Below, piece after piece: positions 24,101 through 35,100 of a DNA stretch of 64,000 nucleotides (within the stretch, counting starts at the first letter, position 1; each line of letters starts with the position of its first letter). Origin of the DNA: Phlebiopsis flavidoalba (lineage: Eukaryota; Basidiomycota; Agaricomycetes; Polyporales; Phanerochaetaceae); NCBI GenBank assembly GCA_035772785.1, contig JAOCPU010000002.1, positions 1,240,001 through 1,304,000 on the forward strand. The letters are read 5' to 3'. A model generated the notes under the pieces. That model was given only the letters and a program-made list of their open reading frames with translations. It did no database searches and was not told the DNA's origin. The position numbers and the translations under genes were made by a program.

Positions 24101-24556
24101 GTCCTGCACAGACGCGACGCCGGGACGCACATCTCGAACGCCCGTCCGACATGTCGATGGTGGGTTAAAAGGAGAGAGAAAGAGGCTGAGGGTCGTTTTA
24201 TCTGATTCCCTGGTGCCCATCCGGGGATTAGCGGCCTTTTTAGCGAGGGCACTGACATATATTTTTCACGCAGAGGCCCCTACGACATGCATAGTCCCCC
24301 CTTGTGTGGGCCAGTGGTGCAGATGATCTCGCGCATTCACGCAGCGCTGCAATGGCAAGTGCGGTGCCCGTGTCAGTGGCCAAATCACATCACTGGAAAT
24401 CGCCCCCCCTCTTTTGTCTCCCCGGCTCCCACTGCGTCCCCCGCAGGACTTCCGCGCACATATAGCGATACAATTCATGTTCTAATGATACATATGTTTT
24501 TTTCTTGACGCTGGGGCTAGATAGTGCACATCGTCGATCGTTGGCTACGTAAAGCA

Positions 24557-26607
24557 CTAGAACTCATCGAATCCCTAAACCTTGCGAAACACGTCGATAT
24601 CGTTGGCCGCAAGCCCGGGCCTTTGCCAGCCTCAGGGCCAGGTCGTCTCGTTTCTGCACACAAACAAGTTAATCACAAGATAACCAATCAGAATAGAGAT
24701 AAGTCACCGCACACGCACCATGAGCCAAAAAAGGTCTTGCGCAACGTCTGTCAACCACAACCCCACACCGCGTCGCTCTTCGTACCCCTGCCTGTCGAAT
24801 ACCTGCATGACGAGGCGTGCTCAGGAAATGCTCCGCTGCCTCCATTTTGTGCCTATCGCCGATAAGGGTTTATGCCTTGCGAGTTGCGGTGTCAGCAACG
24901 TGGCGCGATAATTGTGGATAGGAGACACCACGAGGTGAACGCCCCACGTTGTATACGTCGCGCGAGTGTAACGTCGTTGGCGCAGTTGCAGTGCCTGGCG
25001 GTACGCGCCCCGAGGTAGCCCTGCGTCGGCTGTTCCCGTTTTGACTAGACTTCGGACTTCCCAAGACGGTTACCACAACAGATAATCCTATGCGAACCTC
25101 ACCTACCGCTCGTAGCTCCCGCTCGCGTAGAAGAGCACGCCGAGGCCGATCTGCACGTCCGCGTCGAGCTCGCCGCGCGCGTGCTGGTCGCGCGCGAGCG
25201 CAATGAACGCGTCCGTCACGCGTTCGTGCGCGTTCCACGACGAGCCCTCGAGCGCGTCCCACGCCTCCTGCGGGATCGCGTGCTCCGGGAAGCGCGCGGA
25301 CAGCCAGCGCAGGAGCATCGTGTATGACGCGCGTTCGTGGCTTTCGTTGGTGAAGGAGATTGCGAGGGACTGTCCCGTCGGTGTCAGTTCGTGATGTCGA
25401 ATACTAGGATGATAGGCACGTACTATCATGCCCTCGCCGGCGGCTCCTGCCTCGACTGCTCTCTTGACACCTTCATTCAGAGCGCGCATGCTCGCGTCTT
25501 CCCGCTCGTCCATGCTTCTGACCTCACCAAGCAGAATCCACGCCTCGTAGCCGCCTTGCCCAAGATCGTTTTTCTGAATGGCCGCCTCCAGCATGAGGCC
25601 AATCTCAGTGAGCGGCCCGCCCTGCTCCATAAGAGCCTTCGCATCACTAAGATACGACGACGAAGACGCCGACGGGTCGAGATATTTGTTTTCGGGCTCT
25701 ACGGGCGGAAGCATCAGCGTTGCTCTATAGCCCTGGGAAACATGAAAAGCCGTACGCACCGAAGGCGTAGGGATCCAGGATCGGCACGCCCTGGTCGTCC
25801 ATCCGGCTGTCGCGGATCCCGGACTCCCGCCAGCTCTCCTCCATCGTTGAGCCGTAGTCAAAGTCGAGGTCCCCGCGTGACGAGTCCATGAGCTCCTTGT
25901 ACTGCGCCTCCCACTTGGCCAGATCTTCCTCCGGCGGCGGCAGGTCCGAATCCCGTAACTGGTTCCACACCCTGGCAATCGTCAGTCAGCACTTGCAAGC
26001 CCAGCGATGAGCCGTGCGCTCACTCGTCAAAGTTCTCTGGGGTGCGCGCTGCCGCCTCCGCACGCAGCTGGGCGCGCTCCATCGCCTCGTTCAGATCCGC
26101 CACATCATCAAACTCCTCTATCCGTGCCGACTCCTGCTCGCTCGGCCCCAGCGCAAGCTCGAGCTCCGCAAACGCCGCATCGAAATCAATATCCCGCGCC
26201 TTGCCCTTGCCCTTGCCCTCAGCGACGCTCTGCATCGGCGCTGCGTTGTAGTTCATCGGCTGCATGAATCCCTGCCCCATCCCCATCCCGCTACCGTACA
26301 TCTGCGGCATGTACCCTTGCGAGCGGAACCCCTGGCTCTGCTGAGACGCTGCCGGGGCCGCGGCGGGGCCAGCATGCATCTGCGGCGCGGCTCCGAACTC
26401 GCTCGACCACTCCGCGGGCGCGTGCATCGGCTGCTGGTGCACCGGCGCGAACTGCTGCGCCTCGTGCGCGTCGCCCCACGCGGCGGGCCGGTCCGCGGGC
26501 GGGAGGTGCATTGGGCAGCGGGCGAGCGGCAGGTGGGCGAGCGCGCCATGGGGCAGGCGTGTGCGGGCTCCGCGGGGGACTCGAAGAATTAGGCGGGGCG
26601 AGCGCAC
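24557..26607 (-). CDS. PEX5: PEX5, peroxisomal targeting signal 1 receptor
   Basis: The N-terminal half (about 25980-26607) is Gln/Met/Pro-rich and holds the diaromatic WxxxF motif WSSEF. A second, WEAQY, lies near 25910; such motifs bind PEX14 and PEX13. An acidic region follows, then the TPR domain: NKYLDPSASSSSYLSDAKAL, GLMLEAAIQKNDLGQGGYEA and WILLGEVRSMDEREDASMRA (25500-25690). LAISFTNE, a segment with FPEHAIPQEAWDA, and DADVQIGLGVLFYASGSYER (25103-25180) come next. Weaker C-terminal blocks (LTDVAQDLF, DIDVFRK, FDEF) reach a stop at 24557. The receptor carries SKL-type cargo from cytosol to peroxisome. An in-frame TAG separates DVFRK from GFDEF; fungal PEX5 usually ends RKEGF(D/E)F, so I suspect a local sequence error. 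The start is uncertain: the usual conserved Cys near the N-terminus is not seen, so a first exon may lie upstream of 26607. Confidence 0.9.
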
Positions 26608-26969
26608 GGTGTCTCTGTGCGCGCGGCGGCGGGGCCAGCGGTGCTGGGAGGTGTGTAGTGGGAGATGTGAAGTGTGCGTTAGTTGTTGAATGTGGGCACG
26701 TACTGTGAGACGACGGGACCTCGAGGCGTGTCCTGTGTGTTAATGTGAGTAAGCTTCAAAGTGTATCGGGATGCAGACAAGACCTGGTGGACGCTTGCGG
26801 TTCGCCTCGGTGTGTTTGAGGCATCTTGCGAGAGCGGGTTGAATGAAGGCGCGGCGCACTCGTGCGCCCGAGACGAGACCTGCCAGCGACAATGGTGGTG
26901 GTGTGCGAGATGCGGGTGCACGGGCCAGGCGAGGACGATGGAGTTAGAAGTCGCGGGCGGGCGCTTGTG

Positions 26970-26993
26970 CCCCCCCCCCCCCCCCCCCCCCCC
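26970..26993. repeat. Poly-C run of 24
   Basis: An uninterrupted run of 24 cytosines (guanines on the minus strand) lies about 360 bp upstream of the PEX5 frame and about 450 bp upstream of glutaminase A. Its true length is unreliable in most sequencing chemistries. It could form a G-quadruplex in the shared upstream region. Confidence 0.85.
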
Positions 26994-27429
26994 GCTGCCG
27001 GGGGGAGTCATTGTGAGATCCTGATTAGGGCAGCAGCCGTGATGCGCCATCAGCGCGCCGCGCCGCCGCGCCGCCGTGCCGCGCCCTGCACAGTCTGCGA
27101 TGTGGGGGGGGGCGAGGCCTGGACGCGGTACTTGTCGCTGTGCTGCGATTCTGCCCTACGCGCATGTCGGAATACACTCGACGTTCGAACACAACAATTT
27201 TGCCATCCTCTGTAGCGCCGAAAGCGCTGAACCGCTGCCCGGGCACAAGGGACATCGGTACAAAAGGTCGCGATGGCCGATTCTCGCCGCGCACCACTTG
27301 CCATAAGGCTTAGTTTTGCGCTGATGCCATCTTCACGGCTCCTCATATATTGGATTGCTGGTGATGTCCCCCGGGTCCCTCGTAGCCACGATACGGTGGC
27401 TGGCAGCGCTGGCTTACTCCCGTCACCGA

Positions 27430-30400
27430 CACATGGACATTCTGCTGGCGGTGCTGCCATTGTCTCGCGAAACGTCCCGGCGACGGCTTCGTTCCTCCCT
27501 TCGTGCTTGTCCGCCCGATTGCTCTGGTCTCTTCCTCGTTCCCTCATACTCTGGCCCGCTCCTGCACTTGGCCACAACTCAACCCGACGCTATGGAGGGG
27601 GGTGGCGTCAGTATGTGCCCTTTTGTCGTCCGCTCCCTTACTTTCAGCGCATGGATGAACACCACGAATATCCCCTCAGCCGACAAGCGCGCCCCCTGAG
27701 ATGTGGCCCGCTTCTGGCCGACGTCGCAGGTGCGTCTCCCCGACAACGCGCGCAATACACTCGCTGAAGTGGTCGCCGGACCTATCCTCGTGTGGGCCTC
27801 GCACCGGCGAGTCGACGGTGATACAAACGTATAAATGGGATCGGCGACGCCGGCAACCTGGCGGGCTCAACGAATACGGGGTCCATCGACCGATCTCTCA
27901 ACATACCAGATCACAAAGAAGCCCATGGGGACGGGGGTACACGTACGATCATGAATATTTACGGCTGGGCCCTAGTTCGATCTCACCTGTCACCTATCTT
28001 TCCCCAATTGAACTAAGCTCTGCCACGCCAACTCGCACGTATAATTGTGTACCTGACAATGAATTATGCTAGCCGGCGGACCGCCCGTGCTACAGGTCCC
28101 TCCCGTTTTTGTGCCTACTACTACGTGACGGCGGTCTCAAACGACTGGTCTGCGTCTCTCACGACGTGCAAATATACACCGACATCAGCGCAGGTGCGAT
28201 CCGCTCCTCCATTTCCTTTTCAGCTTTCTCATGAAAGTAAATGGATAGAAATGGCTCCTCGGGTAATCGCGACTTGTCGGGTACTGGCAGGACGCAAGCG
28301 ACAAGGCAGCATCGTGTATCACTAGACCCAATTCCTCACGACGCCGCAGGGGTGGGGCCCCCACGTACACTCAGCCTCAGCGGGAACTATCAGATACAGG
28401 ACGCCTCGTTCTACCTTGCTGCTCCCCAGGTACGAGTAAAAGACAAAAAAAAAAAACAATTATGTGTAATCAGAGCGCACTGCAGGGGCTGACGAGCGCA
28501 CCAGAGCAATGGTCTGCTGTGGGTAGTAACTCGTTTCAGGCGGACAAGGACGCGAACTTGCTGCGCCCGCAGTTCAAGCACACCACGGCGCGCTGACCGG
28601 CGTGGTGACCCAGGGACCTTTGACGCACATAATCAATAAGTGACGCGACGGGCCCTTGCCATCGCATACCGCGCGCGTCCCCGGCTGACGCTAGCACAGC
28701 CCGGTTCACGGTCTAACGCCTTCGCCAAGGACCCTCGGCTCCGTCACCAATACGCCCACGGACCTACAGTGTGGGCCATCGGCGCGCTGCGCGACCCTGC
28801 GGTGCAGTACCGCACCCCATCCGGCGTGCTCGAACAGCGGAGCGCGCTCTGGCGCACGAGCTACGACACCGACCAGGCTGTCGTGCGTCTTTCTTTCCCT
28901 TACGCTGCCTCATCTACTGACGAGTCGTAGATTACGGGCGTTCCTGGCAGACTACCCGAATGCTGTCCAGCGCGCGGACGATCTGGACAAGGCGCTGATG
29001 GGCAATGCGAGCGCGGGTGTCGTCGCACTATGCGGATGTCGTGCGCTGGCGGCGAGGCAGGTCATGGGTGCGACGGGAGCTCACAGTCGGCACTGCGGCC
29101 GACGGGAGTTTCAAACACGTCGGACGTGAAGATGTTTTATGAAGAATGTCGGGGGCAAGTCAGACTCGCAGATGAGTCGCGAGCTTATCTGCTTCTCAAA
29201 GATGGCCTCGGAAAACTGAACGTGTACAGGCGCGTGAACCCGGTGGATGGTCATGTACGCTTCGTTCCCGTTCTTCTTGTCCGTGAATGCGTCGTACGGC
29301 GGCTGGCTGCTCTCGCCTGTGCTCGAATTTGCGGCCTCGTCGGGATGGGTTTTGCCCTACGCACCGGCAGACATCGGTATGGCGCATATCTCACAACACT
29401 TCCACCGTCTCACACGGCATCTTGTTAGGTGCCAACTACCCCAATGCGACGGAAATTCTGCTCCGCACCAGATGGGCGTCGAACGTACGTAAGGCGGGGC
29501 ATCTAACTCAAACACCATCTCATCATCCTTCGGGTCGCAGAATCTGGCAACATGCTCATCATGACGTTGGCACATGCACGAGCTAGCGGCGACGGCTCGC
29601 TTCTTACTCAATATGTGCGTGTGAGCGCGAGTTCGCCGTCGTGCACAGGCTGACCGATATCGCAGTACCCATTGCTCAGGAACTGGGCCGATTACCTCGT
29701 AAACAACACGAATCCGCTGACGGGCAGGCCAGTGAGTGATTTCATTCATGAAACATATACCGGAATTGAGCATTGCGGTTCAATAGAACAGACGCAGACA
29801 ACATATCGATGCCGAACTCGACAAACCTTGCAATTAAGGGCATCATCGGAATTAAGGCCATGGCTCAGTATCAGCGCCGCGCTCCACCAAAACACAGACG
29901 CGGCGCACTAACTCCGTGCGCAACCCATCTTTCTCCGCTGGTGTCGCCGTCTCAATTGTTTGCAGGGCCTCGCACACGCGTACGCGAGCACCTGGTCGTC
30001 GCTCGCAGGCTCGCAGCAAATTCTCAGCGGATACGGCGCCGCGAGCACCTCGTACGCGCTTCCGTACAACCTGTTCGCCGACAAGTGGCTCGGCACGGGG
30101 GGGCCTTGTGGACGATGCGGTCAGCACCTCATCCTGATAGATTGCGATGTGGGACCCCAGCTGACTGATCTGGGATAGACGTACAGCAGGGGAGACGGCG
30201 TTCTTGCAGAATTTGCTCAACTCAAATCCCAGTGCGTCTGTTGTGTCGTTGGTCATCTGGATTTGGCTGATGCGTTTTCGAAGATGGGCTGCCTATCATA
30301 GTCAAGGTGGAGGCAACGGAAACACCGGTGCGTCAATCTCACGCGCCGCATCACCGTGCGCCCGCTGATCCGTGTGTAGCCTGGACGCTGTTCACTGCTG

Positions 30401-31240
30401 CAACCGTGACCGACACCAACGTGCGCAACGCAATGATCGACCAAGTCTGGAACTTCGCGTCCAAGAACGCGTCGGGGAGCATATTCCCGACGACGTTTGC
30501 GCTCGACGGCCGGGGCGGTGCTGTGGACAACACTGCGAAGTGAGCGATCCCGATCTGTCGATGCGCGACGAAACTGATTGGCACGGCAGTCCCGGAGCTG
30601 GCGGTGTGTTTGCTCCCCTTGCGCTGGCGTGAGTGAACCCCCCGCCACATCCCCATAGTGAGTCTGACACCCCCGTAGCTTGCCCAACGTCACCATCCTC
30701 GCGCCAGGCATTTCCGGGTCCGGGTCTGGTGGGAGCGACAGCGGCGGCAGTAACGGCAGCAACGGCACCAAATCGAAATCAAACATATGGGCCCCATCGT
30801 CGGGGGCGTCGTCGGCGGGATCGGCGGCGCCGTACTGCTCGGCGCGCTCGGCTTCATTCTTCTGGCGGCGCCGGCGCGGCGGCGCACAATACGACGGCGA
30901 AAAGGCCGAGAGCGACCCCGCGCACCCGTCCACGGCCGCGGTACCGTACACCCTACGCGCGCACGGACCTCACGGCGTGCCTCAGCGCCGCAAGCCCTCG
31001 ACGACGGCGGTCGAGTCGGGCGCCCGTGCGGGACCCGAGCAAGGGCGCGACGAGTCGCTCGAGGCTAGGCCATCAGCGTGCACACGCAGCAGCCGAGCCA
31101 GAGCAGCCGCTCGGCGTAACTCGACGAGCAGTCGCGGGCAGAAAAGACGTCGTCGAGCAGCTATCTGAACGGGAGCCGCAGCCCTGTGTCGCCGAGCGAG
31201 AGTAGTCGCCGGCCTGAGGGGCGGAGGTCGAGAATTTGCG
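27430..31240 (+). CDS. gtaA: Glutaminase A-like secreted/anchored enzyme with C-terminal membrane helix
   Basis: Family blocks occur in order on the plus strand. They are FVVRS then FSAWMNTTNIPSADKRAP (27620-27700), RVDGDT with GDAGNLAGSTNTGSID (27810-27890), TYLSPIEL (27990-28020), AYYYVTAVSND (28113-28145), and PTVWAIGALRDPAVQYR with GVLEQRSALWRTSYDTDQAV (28760-28880). Then come DYPNAVQRADDLDKALMGNA (28960-29010), FFLSVNASYGGWLLSPVLEF and VLPYAPADIG (29265-29380), GANYPNAT, LRNWADYLVNNTNPLTGRP, TNLAIKGIIGI.AMA (29815-29865) and LPYNLFADKWL (30060-30095). This is the GtaA family (DUF5127/DUF4965/DUF1793), which hydrolyses extracellular glutamine to glutamate. After the catalytic part come a Ser/Gly-rich linker and GGIGGAVLLGALGFILL (30800-30870), predicting a membrane-anchored form. 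At least six introns and several indels interrupt it. The signal peptide and exact start are not resolved, and the C-terminal tail is readable in two frames. Confidence 0.88.
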
Positions 31241-31249
31241 TCTGTGTGA

Positions 31250-32240
31250 TGCGAGAATTTCCAGGTGGATCGGGCAGAGCCGCCACCGAAGCCCCAGTAT
31301 CATGAGTGAAGATTGAAGCTTGCATGTGCTTGTTTTGTGCGTTCACTCCTGGGTACTAGCTTGGGGCTTGTGTGTGCAAAAGACAATTTGATCATTGTAT
31401 TGCGTTTTTTTTTTAATAGTTTAACAATTTGCGTGTGCTAACAATATCTGACTAGACTAGTATGTAAAACTGCCTCCCAGTGCTGAACTCTCGCAGTATC
31501 ATAAGTTGATTCAATCGATGATACAATGTCTATTTCTCAGTCATCGTTGTCATGTACTCCCGAGTGGCCATCTTTTGTCCTTTACAACTCGATCTCTCCT
31601 TCAATTTTGACCTACACCCGCTTCAATTTGCTGTTAGTTTCTGACAAAGTTTGATCTCAACGGCAAAGTTCATGGCTCCCCAAAGTCTAATTCGTGTTGG
31701 TGTGAGCATCACGAGCTCGAATGGCCTTGAAGCTTACCCTCCCCACACACATGGTTCGCAGTCAATTGACTCGACCTCAAGAATGGAATCCTTCCATTAT
31801 ATGCTCAAAGTTGTCACGACATATCATGGGCATCATGATTCACGGTTCAACACAGAGACGCTCAGGACTTACTTTCAGTCGCGCACTGTCACCAGTAAAG
31901 ACACATTTACTTAACATTTACTGTAGATATCTGTAGAGCCTGCTCGTGACGTCATTGCTGATTGGACAGGATGTGTATGATCTTTTGTATACATCTATAA
32001 GCATAGATAGTAGCATAGATACACTTAAATGATACAAGAGCAAATTTATAGATACCCATGGAATTGGGTTTTCTCAAACTCCGGACCCTTGTTTCCTGGG
32101 ATCTGCCACTGACTAATGGACCACAGGTGACTCGGATTTTTTTTGGGGGGGGGGTGGGGGTGTTTGGTTTGCCTTCCACCGGCCAGTATACCCACGGATC
32201 TTTTCACAGCTGACTCGGAATACCCATAAGTCACACCCAT
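31250..32240. other. AT-rich intergenic DNA, no gene recognised
   Basis: No open frame here resembles a known family; plus 31651-31914 and 31721-31936 are overlapping short frames. The segment marks the change from GC-rich coding DNA to the AT-rich, repeat-containing interval ending near 43 kb. A T8G10 homopolymer tract lies near 32138-32155. Confidence 0.5.
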
Positions 32241-32339
32241 GAGGCTACCCAGACTCATGCAGAGTTTTCACCCTTCAGCGCGACCACACACTGGCAGAGC
32301 AAACCCAGTATTAACACGTCCCAGTTGCTATTTCTCTCA

Positions 32340-32720
32340 ATGGATTTTGACACACTTACAAAGAACTGTGGGGTATGTTATCATCATCTTGAGTACACTT
32401 CGGATATCCACTACTGGGCCCTGACAGCATGCTACTTCTTTGTTAGGTTGTGCATTGCCCCGCCTGCGGCACACGGGAGTCTGACTGCCTGGAAATTATC
32501 AACAACGGCGACTACTGGACTATCAAGAGTGAAAGGGATGTGAAGATCCACAAGATGTGTTGCAAGAAATGTTCGGTCACTTATCACGTCCCCCAAAGCG
32601 ACTGTGACTATCCTCAGGTCTTTCGAGTGTCGTGGAGGAACAGACGAGTCAATCTCGTTTGAGATCGGGGCCCAACGCCCCCCCCGTGTCAACAGCGAGA
32701 CTATGACGGGTACGACTGGC
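32340..32720 (+). CDS. Small zinc-ribbon-like protein, copy 1 (family unrecognised)
   Basis: The start MDFDTLTKNCG (ATG at 32340) runs to a consensus donor. The intron 32373-32446 (GTATGT...GTTAG) is followed by VVHCPACGTRESDCLEI, then WTIKSERDVKIHKMCCKKC and SVTYHV, reading on as ATVTILRSFE and DESISFEIGAQR after one frame change near 32590. The spacing CPxCG...CCKKC suggests one zinc-binding ribbon. It has no signal peptide. The paralogue at 39125-39539 shares start, intron position and cysteines. Base differences between the copies fall mostly in third codon positions (TCT/TCC, GAC/GAT, TGC/TGT, AAA/AAG), so this frame has been under protein-level selection. I do not know the family or function. 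The copy-1 frame may be broken after the ribbon; stop position uncertain (32660 or beyond). Confidence 0.6.
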
Positions 32721-33399
32721 ATGAGCGCGTCAATCAATCGGCCTAAGATTCCCTCAGCTGCCGACGCCCGCGGCGTCAGGCTGAGTGTCTGTCACGCTTT
32801 CGCAACAGAGGGAATAGAGTTGCCACATGTCCAGCTGTAAGTTCTACACAGCGTAAATATCATTCTGGGCCGCTTAACCAGCCCTTGCAGAGACTGTTGT
32901 TGCCTACTTATCTGATACTCACTTTTTGCGTTCTTTGCATTGTCCGCGTCGCGGTAGTGATCACGTGCTAAGTATCATGTTACGTGAATATGGATTGGCT
33001 CTGTAGAACGAAATGATCTCGCCATGATGTGTACTCTTTGGAGCCTTACCTTACAGGGTAGAGCGGATCGTTCTTGGTAGATGTGTGAGGATCAGTGTCT
33101 GATAGTCTCCATTTACACTTCAAGTGGCGCTGGGACGCCTGCTGGTGGCAACTTGCCCCCCGCCACGAGACTCGCGTGCCTGTCGGGCGAGACGGGGCTA
33201 CCGTCTGCTTTCTTCAGGAGTTAAAATAAAAAGGCATGAAATCTTCCTGGAAGTTGGACTGTGAGTATGTTGTTGAATGTGTTCCTACCGTGCTAAACAA
33301 GTCAACACACACATAACCGGTTTCAACATTAAGGCGTGGGCTATGACTCTATTTACTTTCCACTCACGCCTCATCTCTACATTATCTTGCCTCGCCAGG

Positions 33400-34930
33400 T
33401 TAGGCTCGGAGGCTTCCCAAAAGCCGCGTTCCTGCAACTCAAGCTGGCACGGGTCTTCGCACTCAGATCGACGCCGCCACCGTCAACAGACCAACAAAAA
33501 GGCGCACTGTGTGCGTACCACAATGGCCTCACGAGCGGAAACGGCGGTTTACGAGCCTATTGCAAGGCTTCTCGGGGGGGGGGAAAGAGTGAAAAAACAA
33601 GGGGGTCTGCGGAATTCGTTGGTAACTGATCACAGAAAAACCACCCACACACAAACGGGAGCACTACGGGGGTGGGGGGAGAACCATAGCAATTTTGAAG
33701 CGCGCGACGCGGGGCTGAAAGTCATGTGATATCTCCAAGGAAGAGGGGGGAGCTTATTTGAAAGTTATTCCCATCTATGCCGTTTGACATTTATTCTGCG
33801 ACGAGTATAGGAGCGTGAGCACTGATTCATTGCTCAAGTTTTATTTTCAGAGTCAAGGGGGAGTGTGTCGAGACAGAGCGACGCTCGACGCGCGTGTGAT
33901 GGCGCATCAGCGCTTTCGCACCCATACTGGGACAGGGAGCGTGACGCCGCCCTCGTGCATGCGATGTAAGTAGTATGCTACTTAGTGCGGTGCACGCCGT
34001 GTACTACTTACCTCTGGAACATGCATATATTTGCTGATGTATGTAGTATATGACTATGTATGATGATTTTTTTAGGATTGAGATTGCTCCTAGTGTCTCC
34101 TTGTGAGGGTGACCGAGAATCAGAATCAGGCCTGGCAGGGGGCCGCGGCTGGGTCTCGTATTTCGAACACTGTTCCGAGTTCCAGTTTGTCATGCAGGCG
34201 AGCTGCTTGGCCTCCTAAAATTTCTGTGACAGAATGGGTTGTAGTGTTGTTGGCCACCGCCGTAGCAAACACTGCACATACAACATGTCTTCGGCGCTCC
34301 TTTCCCTTCACGACCGTCAGTACTTCAGTACTGTGTCGTCGTGTGAGCTAGAGTCTCAATGAAAAGGGTTAGCTGTCAACATTAGACATTATGTGGTGAC
34401 TGTCATCAACGTCCCAGAATGAGAAAGATTCTACTGGACGTCTAGCACAGCCTCAGAGTCTTTTTAGGGGGGGGGGGGGGGGGGGCCAGTCTCAATTTCA
34501 ACTTCCTGGCAATTGGCGGGGGGCAGGGGGGTGCAGGCAGCTAAAAAATTACGTCCCTGCTTGCATGCTTTGAGAGTTATTTATAAGAGGGATGCAGAGC
34601 GTCGAAACAATCCTAAGCCTCAGATCTGCTAGAGCATGACGAGAGGCGTGCAAGGGCATGCAGCATCCTCAACATCCATGTTCTTGTCTCTCTAGATTAT
34701 ATGAGAGAGTCAAATTCAATTCATTGAGGAAAATGACTACGCAATGTAGCTTACTCCTAGTCAGCAGTAGTAGAGCTTGTCGATCATTTGATTTAGCTCA
34801 TGTTGTTATTTGATCAACGACTTTGATTTGTTTACTCTCCTCGACCTAGCCTACGGCAAGGTCAATGCCGCGGCGTAAGCCAGAGCTTGTCGAGTTTTGT
34901 TTAACAATAAGTTCAGATACTATCGGGTCG
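33400..34930. other. No gene recognised; G20 run and hairpin
   Basis: This lies within the left duplication copy. Plus 33277-33729 and 33336-33629 are open but overlap in different frames and show no family. The region contains a 20-bp poly-G run (34467-34486), a G-rich stretch near 33570, and a perfect 10-bp inverted repeat (33966-33975 / 34002-34011). It is probably decayed intergenic DNA. Confidence 0.4.
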
Positions 34931-35100
34931 TTGGTGGCCGAAGTCAGAAAAAACGGCTTCGTCAAAATGACATGATTGAGAAATACGCGTGACCCTCACC
35001 CTACGAGCAACGTCGGGAGAGAGAACCTCCGAATGGCCGAAGGACGTGATTGCGGGAAAGGTGCACACATTGCTGAGCGCACTCAGGACTCTGTCTACTG

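Noticed and set aside
32432..32737. Minus-strand 101-codon frame opposite the zinc-ribbon gene, also partly present opposite copy 2
   Set aside because: Differences between the two copies fall at third positions of the plus frame and first positions of this minus frame, and the plus frame has a conserved intron. The minus frame is a shadow.
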